A DNA stretch of 64,000 nucleotides, taken from Papiliotrema nemorosa. Its lineage: Eukaryota; Basidiomycota; Tremellomycetes; Tremellales; Rhynchogastremaceae. The stretch covers positions 100,718 through 164,717 of the forward strand of contig JASKOT010000039.1 in the NCBI GenBank assembly GCA_032158125.1, given 5' to 3'. Positions 11,640-23,381 of the stretch are shown one piece after another. The notes beneath the pieces were generated by a model. That model saw only the letters and a program-made list of their open reading frames with translations, was not told the origin of the DNA and did no database searches. The position numbers and the translations under genes were made by a program. How positions within the stretch are numbered: the first letter of the stretch is position 1; the number at the start of each line of letters is the position of its first letter.

Positions 11640-12800
11640 GATGACAGCTTCATCGAGATACCCGCGGATGGCCAGTATGAGGTGTAGCTTGGCCAGACAT
11701 CTAGAGTGGACCCATAGGAGCTCACCTTTTTGTAAACTACTGCAGACTGCGCTCACCGGGACGATGCATAAGAGCACATGGGATGGTAAGTCGAGCCATT
11801 ATCAGGGCAGCGAATTCCTCGAGGACCCCAACTTTGAGATCCGGCTGATACGATCTCCTGCGATCCATTCATCCGTCATCTTGTTCAAACCTCGACATGG
11901 CCAACATGCACAGGCGTTCTCGATGTCCAGCATCCATCAAACGGTCTCGGAGCTGTGGTTTTGATTCACTCGAACTGCATGCGGTAAACGGGACCTCGCT
12001 ATGTGCTCATTTCCACTTTTGATCAACCCAAGCCTCGTGTTGATATTTCCCCACAGGAAATGTAGCCTCGAGGCAGTTACGGAAAGCCAGAAAGTGCTAT
12101 ACTGTCCGAAGCATCGGTATTTTCTATCCTGCTCCCTGGAGCTCTCATACAAAGGATAGCGATATCTCACTGTGTATCACTGTCACTATCTAACAGAGAC
12201 GTATAGGTCGGTCTTGCTACCGGCTAGCCCGACCCCTGTCCCTCTCGCGATCAGGCGACACACTCCATGAGTACGATTGCTACACATTCTCATTCGAAAC
12301 ATCGCATCAAAAGGTGGATCGTCTGGGTAGTAAAGGATATCTCGGATCAATCCTGTCGTTCGTATCGGTAAGGCCAATCTCAGGTGGGCCTCTTATCCCG
12401 TTGTGCCCTCTCATTATTCCTGTGATCCGGAAAGGAGCTTGAATTTGCGATCACAGGTATGTTTCAGGCAGCTTTCAATCAACGCCTTTCTAACTTGACA
12501 GGATACCTTTGGATGAATGGATACGTCGGAAACCATAGTATATCCCAATCGCTCGTCAGCCCCTGAGAGTCCCGGTTCTTTGGGCCGATAAACGTCCCTC
12601 TTCCGTTACCTTTGACCTCTTTGGCTCCATCGATCCAATCGCTCCGACGGATCAGTCGTCTACGCCAGTCACTGGGGATCGGTCTGCTCCTTTATCCTCG
12701 GAGGAACTGGAGTGGCTTAAGGAAGACAGGGGAGGAGTACGAGGTCTTCTTACATCTTCACCCACAGACTCTTTCCTAGAGTCTTGTATACACTGTAAGT
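11640..12800 (+). pseudogene. Possible degenerate or unrecognised multi-exon gene
   Basis: The 1.9 kb between the bZIP and homeodomain genes has no long ORF, yet several short plus-strand frames look coding. Examples are NGLGAVVLIHSNCM (about 11940), ESQKVLYCPKHRYFL (about 12090), EYDCYTFSFETSHQKVDRL (about 12280), then PISGGPLIPLCPLIIPVI, and FDLFGSIDPIAPTDQ and LSSEELEWLKED (about 12620-12720). Some could be joined by introns (gtaaac to cccacag, for example). Others are separated by stops without good splice sites, for example the tag after DEWIRRKP. I could not build a continuous protein or identify a family. It may be a decayed gene, an intron-rich unknown gene, or chance. Confidence 0.25.
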
Positions 12801-13015
12801 ACTCGTAATTTGCCGTCTTGTGGCCATTTAACGATCTTGCGAAGAAGACTAAGCTGAGCGGCTCAGATTTTGTATCTTCACAGGCAAACATTGTTCACCA
12901 CTCTCCCTGGTCCCAACTGCTTCCCCTGTCCTTTTATGGTACTATCGACCTTGCTGGCAATTGGTCTCCTTCGTCAACCAATCTAGTCTTGCGACGGCCT
13001 CGTTTCGTCCCAACG

Positions 13016-15895
13016 ATGTCTGTATCCACGTCGATGTCCTCTTCACCCTCCCCGTTCCCCTTTTCCGAGCTGGATCTAGATGATCCTCCGTCAAATCACC
13101 TCAACCTCGACCGGTCCTCCTTTTCCCTCTCCACGTCGTCTGGCTCCAGCGTAGTGGAACAAGATTTGACGATCCCTCACACACGGTCCTCTTCCGCCTT
13201 CCCGTCCGATTTGTCAGGATCGACTACCCCCTTTGAACCTGCTTGGTTCAACCATGACCACACCACCCCATTCGCCTATCCGAACGCGACCGAGGTACCT
13301 CCTTCTACCGTCCAGACTCCATTCTTCTCACCTATCGGCTCACTGCACTCGGTCCCGCTCACTCCCTGGCCATATCCATACGGCCAGCCATCCACTGCGC
13401 CTCTGCCAGCGGACTACTCGACTCCAATGCACTCGACTCTGATCAATGAATCAATCTCACCATGGTCCACAGCGAAAACAATCGAAACAACCATGCCACC
13501 TCCTCCACCCAACACTGCTGCTTTGCCTCTTCATGGTGCAACTGGTTCTTCAACACTCAGTCCGCTCTTTGCGGGATTCTCGACGGAATCGCCTTTATCA
13601 GCTACCACATCCCAAGCAGGTCCTCTCAGAGGATGGACATACTCCCCCTCGCAAGTCTTGAACGGACGAAAGAGGTCAAGCGCAATGTTCACAGGGCCCC
13701 TCTCATCAGCTGATTCTGTACCGCCCGCTACGCCCAATTCCGGTCTATCAGTCTATTCGACTCAATCACCCGTGGGATATCATCCTTATCCATACCCCTC
13801 GCCTCGATCTTCAACCTCGACAACGTCTTTTGGAGCTTTCACACCGGGACTCATGGGTCGGAGAACTACCGTATCGAGATTTTCCCCGGTCGCAATGGCT
13901 AACTATGACTCGAATGTCGCCGAGAATCAAGCTGGCTTTACGTCCCTCAAGCGGGTATTCCACCCGAGTGCCCCAGCTGAAGCAAGCACACTGGACTTGG
14001 ACTTGCGATTGAGCCATTCATTTGGTGATCAGACGTATAATCTCCCTGGATTCATCGATCGGAATACAACTGCGGGTGCAACAAGTGTGGACGGTATGAC
14101 TGGCGCATCCATGGGAGACGTCATGATGTCTGGTCTCGGAGCGGGTATTGGCGGGTTCACGGTGATTGGTGATGCCAAACCACCTCGGTTCAAGCCTACA
14201 AAGGAACAGCTAGAGATACTCGTTGCTGCCTATAACGAGAACCAGTGGGTAGCATCACTCAAACATCGCCATTCTCAGCATATCTGGAGAAGTATTGCAA
14301 TAAGAGAAGTACTAACAGGACAGGAGTCCAGATGCCTCATATAGAGATGCACTCGCGAGGAGGTTGGGACCGGATGTACGGCCTAAAACCCTCCAAATCT
14401 GGTTTCAGAATCGGTCAGTCTGATTTACTCTTGACAACCTCGCGCTTACATGTAGTCGATCCAAAGCCCGCGCCAAGGATAAAAACACAGTCATAAAGGG
14501 CTCCTATGCGAGAGAACGGAGCTCGCCTTGTAGTAGTTTGAGTCCACCCAGAAGGGGTAGTACGGCCAGTTTGAGGAGATCCATCGATATGTCTGCTCTC
14601 AAAGCGCTGGTTCGGGATGACAAGAGTGTGTACAACGCTTAAGTATAGTTTGAGGGAGCTCGGGCTGACGTTCAGGTGAGATGGACGTTTTGCCAGTGAC
14701 CGTCGTGTCGGTCTCCAACTGGGCGAGGTTCCTCACGCCAGGATCGGGCTTGACCAACCCGGACGTAGGAGCCGCATTGCACAGATCGGAATTGAAGATG
14801 TACCTCTACGTTGTGCACTTACGTGAGACTTTCCGGATCTCCCTGCCGATATCTTCCACCGCTATATCGTCTTTGAACGCTGTACAAGGGCCCAGCGATT
14901 CCATGGCGATCAATTTCCAGCTCGACCCTGGAAAAGCCGAATTTGCATGTTGGACCGACGACATGTCATTGTCGAGCTTGGGGAGTTTGGGAACGGGATC
15001 ACAGAGTCTGACGCGTAAAGGCGGAGAGTGGAGGACGATTGCCGATTTTACAGGCGGTGAAGCGACAAGAGGTGGAAGATGCGAGTTGACCGGGTACACC
15101 GAGGTGATTATACACTTACACTTCTGCTCCGAGCTGACGACTCAGACTTTGTCACCTGCATATACCGTCATTCAAGGTTTACTCGACCGGCCCATGAATC
15201 AAGGTGCATCGTTGCAAACTTGGAAATTTCCCCTTGACCCAATGACCACATGGTCGAGCGACGGGTCTACTCTGAAGCCGGACATCCTCACACCAGTACT
15301 CAAGTCAAGTGCAGCATGCAGCCCACTTGACGCTCAACCTGTATCCACGCTTGTTCACCCCTTCCCTGCTACCACAGGTTTCGCCTCGCATGCTCGACAG
15401 AAATCAGGGTCGACACCTCATCGGCCTGATCCATTGATCACGGAACTTCTGCCTCCTCCTCACCTGTGTCAAGCCGTTCCTGTCCAATTTACGCCCTTAT
15501 TCTCGACTCATGACACTGGCATATCGGGGCGATCCATCCAATGGTCAAGTTTGGGATCGGGAATGGCTGTGCCACCACCTGTGGGGACGCCCTTGAGTGT
15601 GAATGGAGAGACGTCTTACTCTGGGTTCCCCTTTTCTACATTACCGGGGCTTGCGGACCACCCTCAAGATGCCTTCAATGCGGGCGCAATAGAGGTGGCG
15701 TCGGATATTAACGTGGGAGAGATGGCCCGTCCGCTCAGCCCTGCTGTTCATTCTCCGACACATCTCAGAGAGAATGGCCTCGCGGGGTACCAGTCTTTGG
15801 GACCTGTCCTTATGGGCTGGACGGGGGAACATGAGGAGCTGAAGATGATAGGTGATGGGCCAGAGGGTGTCGCACAGGGTGATGAAATGAGGTGA
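13016..15895 (+). CDS. Homeodomain transcription factor, Hoy1/HtfA-like
   Basis: A long Ser/Thr/Pro-rich N-terminus starting MSVSTSMSSSPS leads to a homeodomain near residue 390. It opens with PPRFKPTKEQLEILVAAYNE and continues, across an intron, with SYRDALARRLG and the recognition helix TLQIWFQNR. A second intron splits the codon right after WFQN, giving RSKARAKDK. Downstream come PPRRGSTASLRRS and a folded-looking region (LPVTVVSVSNWARFL, KMYLYVVHL, INFQLDPGKAEFACW). Its layout resembles the C-terminal domain of fungal Hoy1/HtfA-like homeodomain proteins; that comparison is from memory and tentative. The frame stays open 198 nt upstream of the chosen start, so the N-terminus may be longer. 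No partner homeodomain or pheromone gene is adjacent, so it is not evidently a mating-type gene. Confidence 0.82.
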
Positions 15896-16224
15896 ATGAG
15901 AGTGGTTCATGGGCCCGCTTGTTGTATGAGCTCGCATCTCTCCAAGCACAATGCGACGCATACGATAACATGTTTCGATCTGTCAATGAAGCGAGGTTGT
16001 GGTCCTTCAGTGTATGCTTGTATGGTGTTGAGTCCTTTGCCTGACCTTGGGCAGAGTATTTCCTGTTGATCTTGCTATCCTTTCATCACCTCATTTGTAG
16101 ACTTCTCATTCATCCTTGACATCGCTGCGTCCGATGCACGAGCTACGACGACCCATATTATAGATCACTCTGATAGAAGCGTCTGTCTCTTCCCTAAATC
16201 TGACCCGGCACTGGCGGTCATCTC
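15896..16224. other. Intergenic, no gene seen
   Basis: This 329 bp gap holds the 3' end of the homeodomain gene and the promoter of the ADF-H/PH gene. I see no conserved ORF or repeat in it. Confidence 0.4.
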
Positions 16225-19200
16225 ATGTCGGTCGACCTTTCCGACCCAGAGGTCCAATCCACCCGAACCGACCTCCTCAACCCTTACTCCCCCACAAAAT
16301 GGTTCATCCTCTCTTATGCCCCTCAACAGTCCACAGCGGCTCTGTCTGTCCTCGCATCAGGGGAAAATCCAGCTTTACCTCGGATCAGAGAAGTGTTGGA
16401 GAAGACTGAGGAAGAGGTCTTGTTTGGGTACGCGGAGGTTGGAGGAAAGGGGTTGATTGTTGCCTTTCTGAGGGATAACGTTGGGTACGTCTACCTCCCA
16501 CTCGACCAACCTCTTCTCCTCCCAAGCCAGTGACGACTCGTGTGTCGATGGTCTACTCGCCTGCTTTCTCGCATCTTGACTGCTTTGGGTGGTGGCTGAT
16601 GCTGTAGAGGTGTACGACGAGGTACGTAACGGCCAACACATTAGACGATGGGGACAAGTCTCGATCATCCTTGACCAGTACTTCCCTGTCCTTCGTCCCC
16701 TCGTTGTACTTTGGGTGGTCATGGAGCAAGACTGATGGTGTAGCTCGCGCAGTGGTACATTCCCGAGCTGTAGCTTCCCTCTTTCCCGTACGTAACATCC
16801 AATCGCCGATCCACCCCTTTGACTCTACTCCACGTCCCGTTGGCTCTCACTAACGTACAGGACTATGCGGCGTTGATGACTGTCGCGCACCACTCCCAGC
16901 TCAGCGACGAAGAAGTATACGAGAAACTAGGCTTTGTCAACGGTCTTCCTCCTTCAACTTCTACCTCTCGTACACCCACTCATGCTTCCGCCCTACCACC
17001 ACATCCCCCTCCCTCCATGCCCATCGAGACGTCTGCTGCCCCCTCTTCTCACGATACACAGGCGATACCGCTCAAGGACTCCGCTGAACCTGTGTCTGAC
17101 GAGGTTGCGCCGGTGGTACTGGGCCCGCCGATATCTCCTGCTGATCACGAACAAGAGGTCCACCGATACATCCCTCGATCACTCGACCTAAACTCCCAAC
17201 GCTCTTCCCCCTCTGAGATCTCCCCTCCCGTTCCCGAGAAAGATTACCCAGTCGTATCTCCCTCCACATCACAAACGGTCCATCGTATCCCTTCACGCGA
17301 GGCTACCACTTCTATCGCATCGCAGACCTCCCAGCGGTCTTTGAGGGAACAACAGCCTCGCACGCCGATTACATCACACGACCAGTCAGGAATCGAGGAG
17401 ATCACACCTCAAGCTAAATCTCGACAAATGGACGATTTTGGTCCCAGAGAGAACATGACCACTCCCTCTGGTCAACCTGCGCCTCTACCCCGAGCTCCAC
17501 CTGTCCAGATCAATCCGAACCCTCACCATTTTCCCTCGAACAGGATCGTCTCTGCACCTGTCAGCGCCATCGATAGCAAGGGAATATCGTCTGCGGATCT
17601 TTTCGAGGAGAAGCAGAACCAACGTGGACAACGGAAAACCTCCCTCTCGTCGAGATTAGGCCAACTCGGTTCAGCTTTCGGAAGAGGTAGTCCTAAATCC
17701 CCCTCGCTATCCAACCCTGGATCACCAAGCACTCCTCAAAAATCCGGAGAACCCAGCAGTCCTACCACCAATGGAAATGGAGCTAGGAGGAGTCCGGCCA
17801 GTCCGAACGTATCGAGGTTTATCAATTCCAATTTGATCAAGAACTTTGGAAGGAGATCGTCAGGCGGGATCACCGTTCCAATATCACCGGAAAGTGCAGC
17901 GAGGAGATCGTCTCAGCCCCCGCCTCCCCCGCCGAAAGATGATGAACCGGAATATCACTCTAATCTCAGCTCGGACCCGGCGCGAGAGGAGTATAGCGCG
18001 GTTGATGCTTCGGCTTCGACTTCCGCCTGGGCTTCCAATCAGAGATCGGTTCAAGGAGCTCAGGAGTTGACGAACCAGAGCAACTTGACGGTGGATCTAG
18101 GTGATGAAGGTGATGGGCTGATCAGAAGCGCGAGTGCACAAAAGGCGCTTTTTGACGCGTCGCAAAAGAGATTGAAAGATGAGAGCGAGATACAGGATAG
18201 GTTCAGACGAGACGAGGAGCAACGCAGAAGTAGACTTGGAGTGCATGATGCGGCGATGGATAATCGCTTTTCGACCGTCGCGGGGATATTTGCCAATGGG
18301 TCGACGTACGGACAAGGATATCCTACAGATCAAGCGAGTCGAGGGGATATGGACGGGAGGTACAGTGTGGAGAGAGAGGATGATGTGCAAAGTGAAGCTG
18401 GATTACCGTACGATCGACCCGATCCGGATTCACCTGAACGTTCACTTCGACCAGATCACCCTTTCACTCAAGCACAGTTGGCTCCGTCACCATCAGCGCA
18501 TTACGCTCCACACCAGTCTCAAACGATAGACACTCCACCGCCTTTTGCTCGAGGACCCAGTGCGGCTCATCTGCAGCCTCATGAAGGATTAGGAGAAGAA
18601 GTAGGCGCAGATGAGAGTGTGACGGCGAGGATAGCAGAGCTCGATCTAGCGGAGGATAGACAGGCTGGGGGCACGGATATCGAAATGAGCATAGCTGCCG
18701 AGAGGCATGCTGCTCAACTTAGGGCAGACAGAGAAGCCGCTCAGGAATATGACGCAGTTGGCAATGGTATAAACACTCGCGACTCGCCATTTGTCGCAGT
18801 GGTTCACAATGAGGAGGTCGCTGAAAGGGAACAGGAGAAGTTGGAAGAGTTGGCTATGGAGAGGCGCTTGGAGCCGATCCGAATGGCTGAAGCGAGGGAG
18901 AGGGAAGATAGAGAGGTGGAACGACGTCGGCAGGAAGGAGAGAAGCAAGCCAAGGTTGACAAGGCCAAGGCAGAGGAAGATCGACGGATGGAGGAGATGC
19001 ATTTGGAGGAAGAGCGCAGACGGGAAGAAGAGCGAAAGCAAGAAGAAGAAAGGGCGGAAAAGCAGAGGTTGGAGGAAGTTCGTATAGCGGAAGAACGAAG
19101 GGCGGAAGAGGAGAGAATAGCTGAAGAAAAACGGAAAGAGCAAGAGAGGATAGCCGAAGAGAAGAGGAAGGAAGAAGAGCGGGAAGCTGAGGCAGAGAGG

Positions 19201-19789
19201 ATAGAACGTGAGAGAGTGGCTGAGGAGGAAAGGAAGGAACAAGAGAGGTTGGCAGTGGAAAAGCAGAAAAAGGAGGATACGTTGAATGGGTTGAGGAGAG
19301 GTAAAGCCGAAGGAGGGAAGATGTTGTCTGGGGTGAGTGATATGATGTCCATCGGGTCACCTGCGCTGTCCACCTTCTAGTTGAAAGGCTTCTTGCTGAC
19401 GTTCCAGTGGATCACGGCGCAGAGCATCAAATCTACCATTTGGCGCAGAAGGCATTTCGAGCTGTACCCCACCGAGATGAAGCTGTTCAAGAATGACACG
19501 GTGAGCATCGGGACTATTCATGCCACTCCCCCCGTATCTGCGACAGTGCTAATTGATCTCAGGATGAGAAACCCATATCTGTGGTACCCCTGGGTCGGGA
19601 CATCAAGGTATCGCTATCATACGAGGAGAGCCAGGTCCAAAGTTCGTTCAAACTGGTAGATCAGCATGGCGAGGTGGGTCATGAGTGAATCGCGCGGGAT
19701 GAATCTGACTCTAGACCTGGTTCATGTTCACCGATGGGGGAGAAGAGAAAGAAGTCGTCTTGTCTGCGTTATCTATCCTTGCCGAATAG
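16225..19789 (+). CDS. ADF-H and PH domain protein with ER/K helix
   Basis: The first exons encode an ADF/drebrin-type actin-binding domain: LLNPYSPTKWFILSYAP, EEVLFGYAEVGGKGLIVAFL, then GGVRRARAVVHSRAVASLFP and DYAALMTVAHHSQLS. This matches the drebrin-like pattern of a final helix rich in AR..H..AV. A 14-nt exon (16608-16621) is needed to keep the frame. The centre (about 500 residues) is disordered and rich in Pro/Ser. It is followed by roughly 170 residues of Glu/Arg/Lys repeats (EEKRKEQERIAEEKRKEEER), likely a single alpha helix or coiled coil. At 19336 a gtgagt donor bypasses an early stop. The last exons give a PH-like fold: STIWRRRHFELYP, EMKLFKNDT, SVVPLGRDIKV, SFKLVDQHGE, VVLSALSILAE. 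Total length is about 1,000 residues. A role linking cortical actin to membrane lipid is inferred. Confidence 0.82.
16608..16621 (+). other. 14-nt micro-exon in the ADF-H domain
   Basis: The sequence aggtgtacgacgag is bounded by a tag acceptor (gctgatgctgtag) and a gtacgt donor. Including it turns DNV|G into DNVGGVRRARAVVH in one frame, which is the expected ADF-H order. Omitting it breaks the frame. Confidence 0.7.
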
Positions 19790-20078
19790 CCTCGAGGCAG
19801 ACCCGAAGGCAGGCTGTCCGGGCTTTACGTCCATTGTCATCCTTGTCTGCATGCATCTCAACTACACCTCCTATTGCATCTCTTCGTAGAGCTGGCAGCA
19901 TACGCTGTGCCAGGTGAAACGAGATGCACACCGCAGTGAAGTCGATGGCCGACCTGGCAGCGTGGCTGCGCAAGGGGAGCGATGATGAAAGGGACTTGGC
20001 CGGGGTTTCTTCACGTCGATCCCCCATCTCATCTCTTTCACTCGACTCTTGACTCTACATCCCTTTCAGTCGGACAAG

Positions 20079-22183
20079 ATGTCGTGGAATCAGTACCCCG
20101 GGCAGGGTCATCATCAACAACAGCAGCAGCAACAATATGCACCTCCGATGGGTGGACCGCCAGGAGGAGGTGGGGGAGGGTATTATCAAGCTCCACCCCC
20201 TCCCATGTGGAACGGCCCACCACCTCAACAGGGCGGGTACGGGTGAGTGGGGTCACTATGGTCTCCAACTACCTCTATCGTTCTCTTCCTTTCCATTGTG
20301 TCATGGGTGGATGTACGGAGAATTGCCCAAACATCGAGGGACAAACTAGGAAGGGGACGGGCGATATCCCGGGGCACGTACTCGTAGTGCAGTGCTGAGT
20401 GACAGAAACGCCCCTCCACCTCCTAATCAAGGGTATGGGGGGTACAACGGCGGAGGAGGGTATGATAATCGGCAACATGGTTATGCCCCACCTACGGGAC
20501 AACCCCCTCCACAGCAGTATCAACAGACTTCGGCGGGTTACAGACCTCCCAATGAGAGGCCACAAGGTCAATATGCGCCTTATGGTCAAACCCCAAGTGA
20601 GTCCTCCATCCAGCTCCGTTCTGCAAAGGAGCAGGAGACGCAGTGATGGGCTTGATGTTGATGCATAGTGAGACCACCTACCTCGCAGCAGCACTATGGA
20701 CCGCAGATGCAGGGACAGGGAGGTTCACCTCAACAACCCTTCTTCCAGTACTCGCAATGTACAGGTAAACGCAAGGCCCTGTTGGTGAGTCGTACAGTCT
20801 CGATTGTCCATCCTTGTCTCTCTCGTCTCCTAGAGTCGTGAGAGATCGTCCATCTGACGATAGATCGGGATCAACTATATCGGGACTAGCTCTGCTCTGA
20901 ACGGGTGTATCAACGATGCCCATAACGTTCAGAAATTCCTCGTTGGTCAGTCTAATTCTCCCGCCTACCTCCATTTGAGGGTTCATGGTGCTGATGTTTA
21001 GAGAGGTACCGATACAACCCTGAAGACATTGTCATTCTCACAGACGATTCGCGCAATCCCCGTCAGATCCCCACGAGAGCGAATATGATCCAAGCCATGA
21101 CTTGGCTCGTTCAAGGTGCTCAGCCCAACGACGCCTTGTTCTTCCACTAGTGAGTTGCTGCACATCACGCCCTTATTGCGGTGCCTTGTGAATCATGTGC
21201 TAACAATGAGCTCGGGACATGGTGGTCAGACGAAAGATCTCGATGGAGACGAAGATGACGGGAACGACGAGGTGATTTACCCCTTGGACTTTAAACAAGC
21301 AGGACACATTGTGGATGATGAGTGTGAGTCAATTGAGAGCTTCGCGTTCGAAATGTCTGCTTAGACTCAGTACACGATCGAATGGTCAAACCTCTTCCTC
21401 CGGGATGTCGATTGACAGCCATCTTCGACTCGTATGTCCATCCTCAGAATACTATGCGGTTGGCTAACTCCCTAGGTGTCACTCTGGATCGTGTCTTGAT
21501 CTACCTTATATCTACTCTACCGAAGGAACGATCAAAGAGCCCAACCTTCTCGCTGAAGCTGGTCAAGGTCTTCTCGGAGCAGGAATGAGCTACCTCCGGT
21601 ACGCAATTCCCTCGAATGAGTGTGAGTGCAGTCGTGCTGATTATCAGGGGTGATCTCGGAGGGATGATGTCTGGTGTGATGAGTCTGGGTAAAAAGGTCA
21701 TGAACCAGCAGAGTGGTGCGGCAGAGAGGACAAAACAGACCAAGACTTCCCCAGCGGATGTCATCATGTGGTCAGGATGCAAGGACTCGCAGACGGTGCG
21801 TAGTGACCAGCTGGTCTCACAATCTTCCTTCGCGACTCAAGTCGAGGAGTGTGTCTTCACAGACGCTAATTTGCAGAGTGCCGATACGCAAGAAGCCGGT
21901 CGAGCTACCGGCGCCATGTCCTATGTGAGTGTCCTGGGCGCCAAATTGGGCACCCCACGTGAGCAACTCAAACACTGACTCTTCAGGCCTTTATTGCTGC
22001 TCTGACCAAGTACCCTCAGCAGAGTTATGTCCAGCTCCTCAATACTATCCGAGACGAGCTCAGGGGTCGATACGACCAGAAGCCTCAGTTGTCTGCTTCT
22101 CACCGTGAGTTGGACTCTCAGCTAACCTCCTTGTCCCTTCGCTCACTTTAGCTATCGACACGAACATCCTCTTCATCTGTTAG
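20079..22183 (+). CDS. Metacaspase (type I)
   Basis: This is a Ca2+-dependent Arg/Lys-specific cysteine protease of clan CD, fungal Mca1/Yca1 type. The N-terminal prodomain (about 160 residues) is extremely Gln/Pro/Gly/Tyr-rich ([19 protein letters not shown]), as in the family. The catalytic part starts at [16 protein letters not shown] and continues with [13 protein letters not shown] and EDIVILTDD. The catalytic His is in FHYSGHGGQ and the catalytic Cys in FDSCHSGS. Both motifs are interrupted by introns: the first splits the Tyr codon of FHY, the second splits the Ser codon before the catalytic Cys. DEVIYPLDF and [13 protein letters not shown] follow. The C-terminus is [10 protein letters not shown]. 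At about 430 residues it is of normal length and appears active. Confidence 0.93.
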
Positions 22184-22319
22184 TAGACGGAGCCAGTCAG
22201 TGATCGATGTTCATGGGCGTACTTTGGGTATTTATAGTCTTCAAAGGGAAACATCGTCTTGTGAGGTTATGCTACTCCACCTTTCCGTGTCTATTCTATG
22301 TCTACCCCATAGTGGTCTC

Positions 22320-23381
22320 TCACCACTGACCGTTCCTCTGAGCTACTTCTCTGAAAATCTCTGTCCGTCTATTCTGCAACGCAACTCTCGACTCTTCCAG
22401 CCTCTTCTCCTTGTCCTGTAAATCCCCCCTCGCCGTGTCCAATCTCGCTTTGCAATTCTCCAATTCGCGCAACAATGCACTGTACGCATTCCCCATCTGT
22501 CTATCCGTCTCTTTAATCTTGTCATGGAACGCCATATCCGTAAAGATGTTGTCGAAAAACACATCACTCATCAGACTCCCCGCTGCTACCGTTACGCTGG
22601 GCAGCGCTCCAACGTGCGGACTGGCATGTCTCGCCTCGAGCATCGACATTTGCGTAGCGTTCCATTGTCTATCCGCTTTGGAGAGTTCGTTTCGCTCCAT
22701 CATATCTGACATGGAACCCCCACCCCACATATCCCAGGTCGAATATCCCAGCGCACTCGACATATTTTTGAGTGCTAATCGCAATGCCTGGTCGGCTTGT
22801 TGAAGTCGATTATACGCCTGACCTTCCCCTTCTACAGCTTGTCGAACCAATTCGTACTCTTGTAGAGCGTCGTCGGAGGCTTGTTCAAGTTGATCCTCTA
22901 TCGGGAAATTGGGGGATGGTCCAGCGAATATCGACGAGTAGAGATTGTCCAACTCGCGCTGAGCAGTATCGTGTACACCCGCCAGTCTCTCCAATTCCAC
23001 CCTATGCTTGTCCGCCTCGGCGATCCATTGTTCCAATTGGCCTTTTGTATCCCTCTTCACCTGACTCTCCTGCAATCCCTCAAAGTATTCCTTCTCCTCT
23101 TTATCTGCCTTTTCCTCGAATTTCGTCCGTTGCCCCGAAGCTTTATATGCGAATCGACGGAATACACTATCACGATATTTCACATGATCTTTCAGATCTT
23201 TTTCGCGTCGACTGTCCAGTTCTTTCAGACGTTTGTCGATGGTGGACAGCTGAGCGTTGAGGTCGGATAGGTAGGCTTGATGTTGTGTGAGATCAGGCTT
23301 GGCGTGGTCGGTAGAGGATAGGGTGGACAAGAGTTGGGCGTGTTGGGAAGTAGCGGATTGGATTTGGGATTCGATAGACAT
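22320..23381 (-). CDS. Coiled-coil protein of unknown function
   Basis: This is an uninterrupted 353-codon frame. The protein is helical almost throughout: an N-terminal coil (LKELDSRREKDLKDHVKYRD) is followed by RRFAYKASGQRTKFEEKADKE and EKEYFEGLQESQVKRD. The region DDALQEYELVRQAVEGEGQA then leads into a less helical centre (LGYSTWDMWGGGSMSDMME). The latter part contains PSVTVAAGSLMSDVFFDNIF and a final coil (ELENCKARLDTARGDLQDKE). There is no signal peptide, membrane segment or enzymatic motif. The style resembles widespread fungal coiled-coil proteins of unknown function that often accompany stress genes, but I cannot assign a named family. It converges on the metacaspase, separated by 136 bp. 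Absence of introns is unusual in this window. Confidence 0.8.
   Translation of the reverse strand: MSIESQIQSATSQHAQLLSTLSSTDHAKPDLTQHQAYLSDLNAQLSTIDKRLKELDSRREKDLKDHVKYRDSVFRRFAYKASGQRTKFEEKADKEEKEYFEGLQESQVKRDTKGQLEQWIAEADKHRVELERLAGVHDTAQRELDNLYSSIFAGPSPNFPIEDQLEQASDDALQEYELVRQAVEGEGQAYNRLQQADQALRLALKNMSSALGYSTWDMWGGGSMSDMMERNELSKADRQWNATQMSMLEARHASPHVGALPSVTVAAGSLMSDVFFDNIFTDMAFHDKIKETDRQMGNAYSALLRELENCKARLDTARGDLQDKEKRLEESRVALQNRRTEIFREVAQRNGQW

Noticed and set aside
13016..15895. Homeodomain gene as a mating-type (HD) locus
   Set aside because: No divergent HD partner, pheromone or pheromone-receptor gene lies nearby; only one homeodomain gene is present.
18646..19373. Long minus-strand ORFs opposite the ER/K helix
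   Set aside because: They are Ser/Leu/Phe-rich mirror frames of Glu/Arg-rich coding DNA (GAA/AAG repeats) and are explained by the plus-strand gene.
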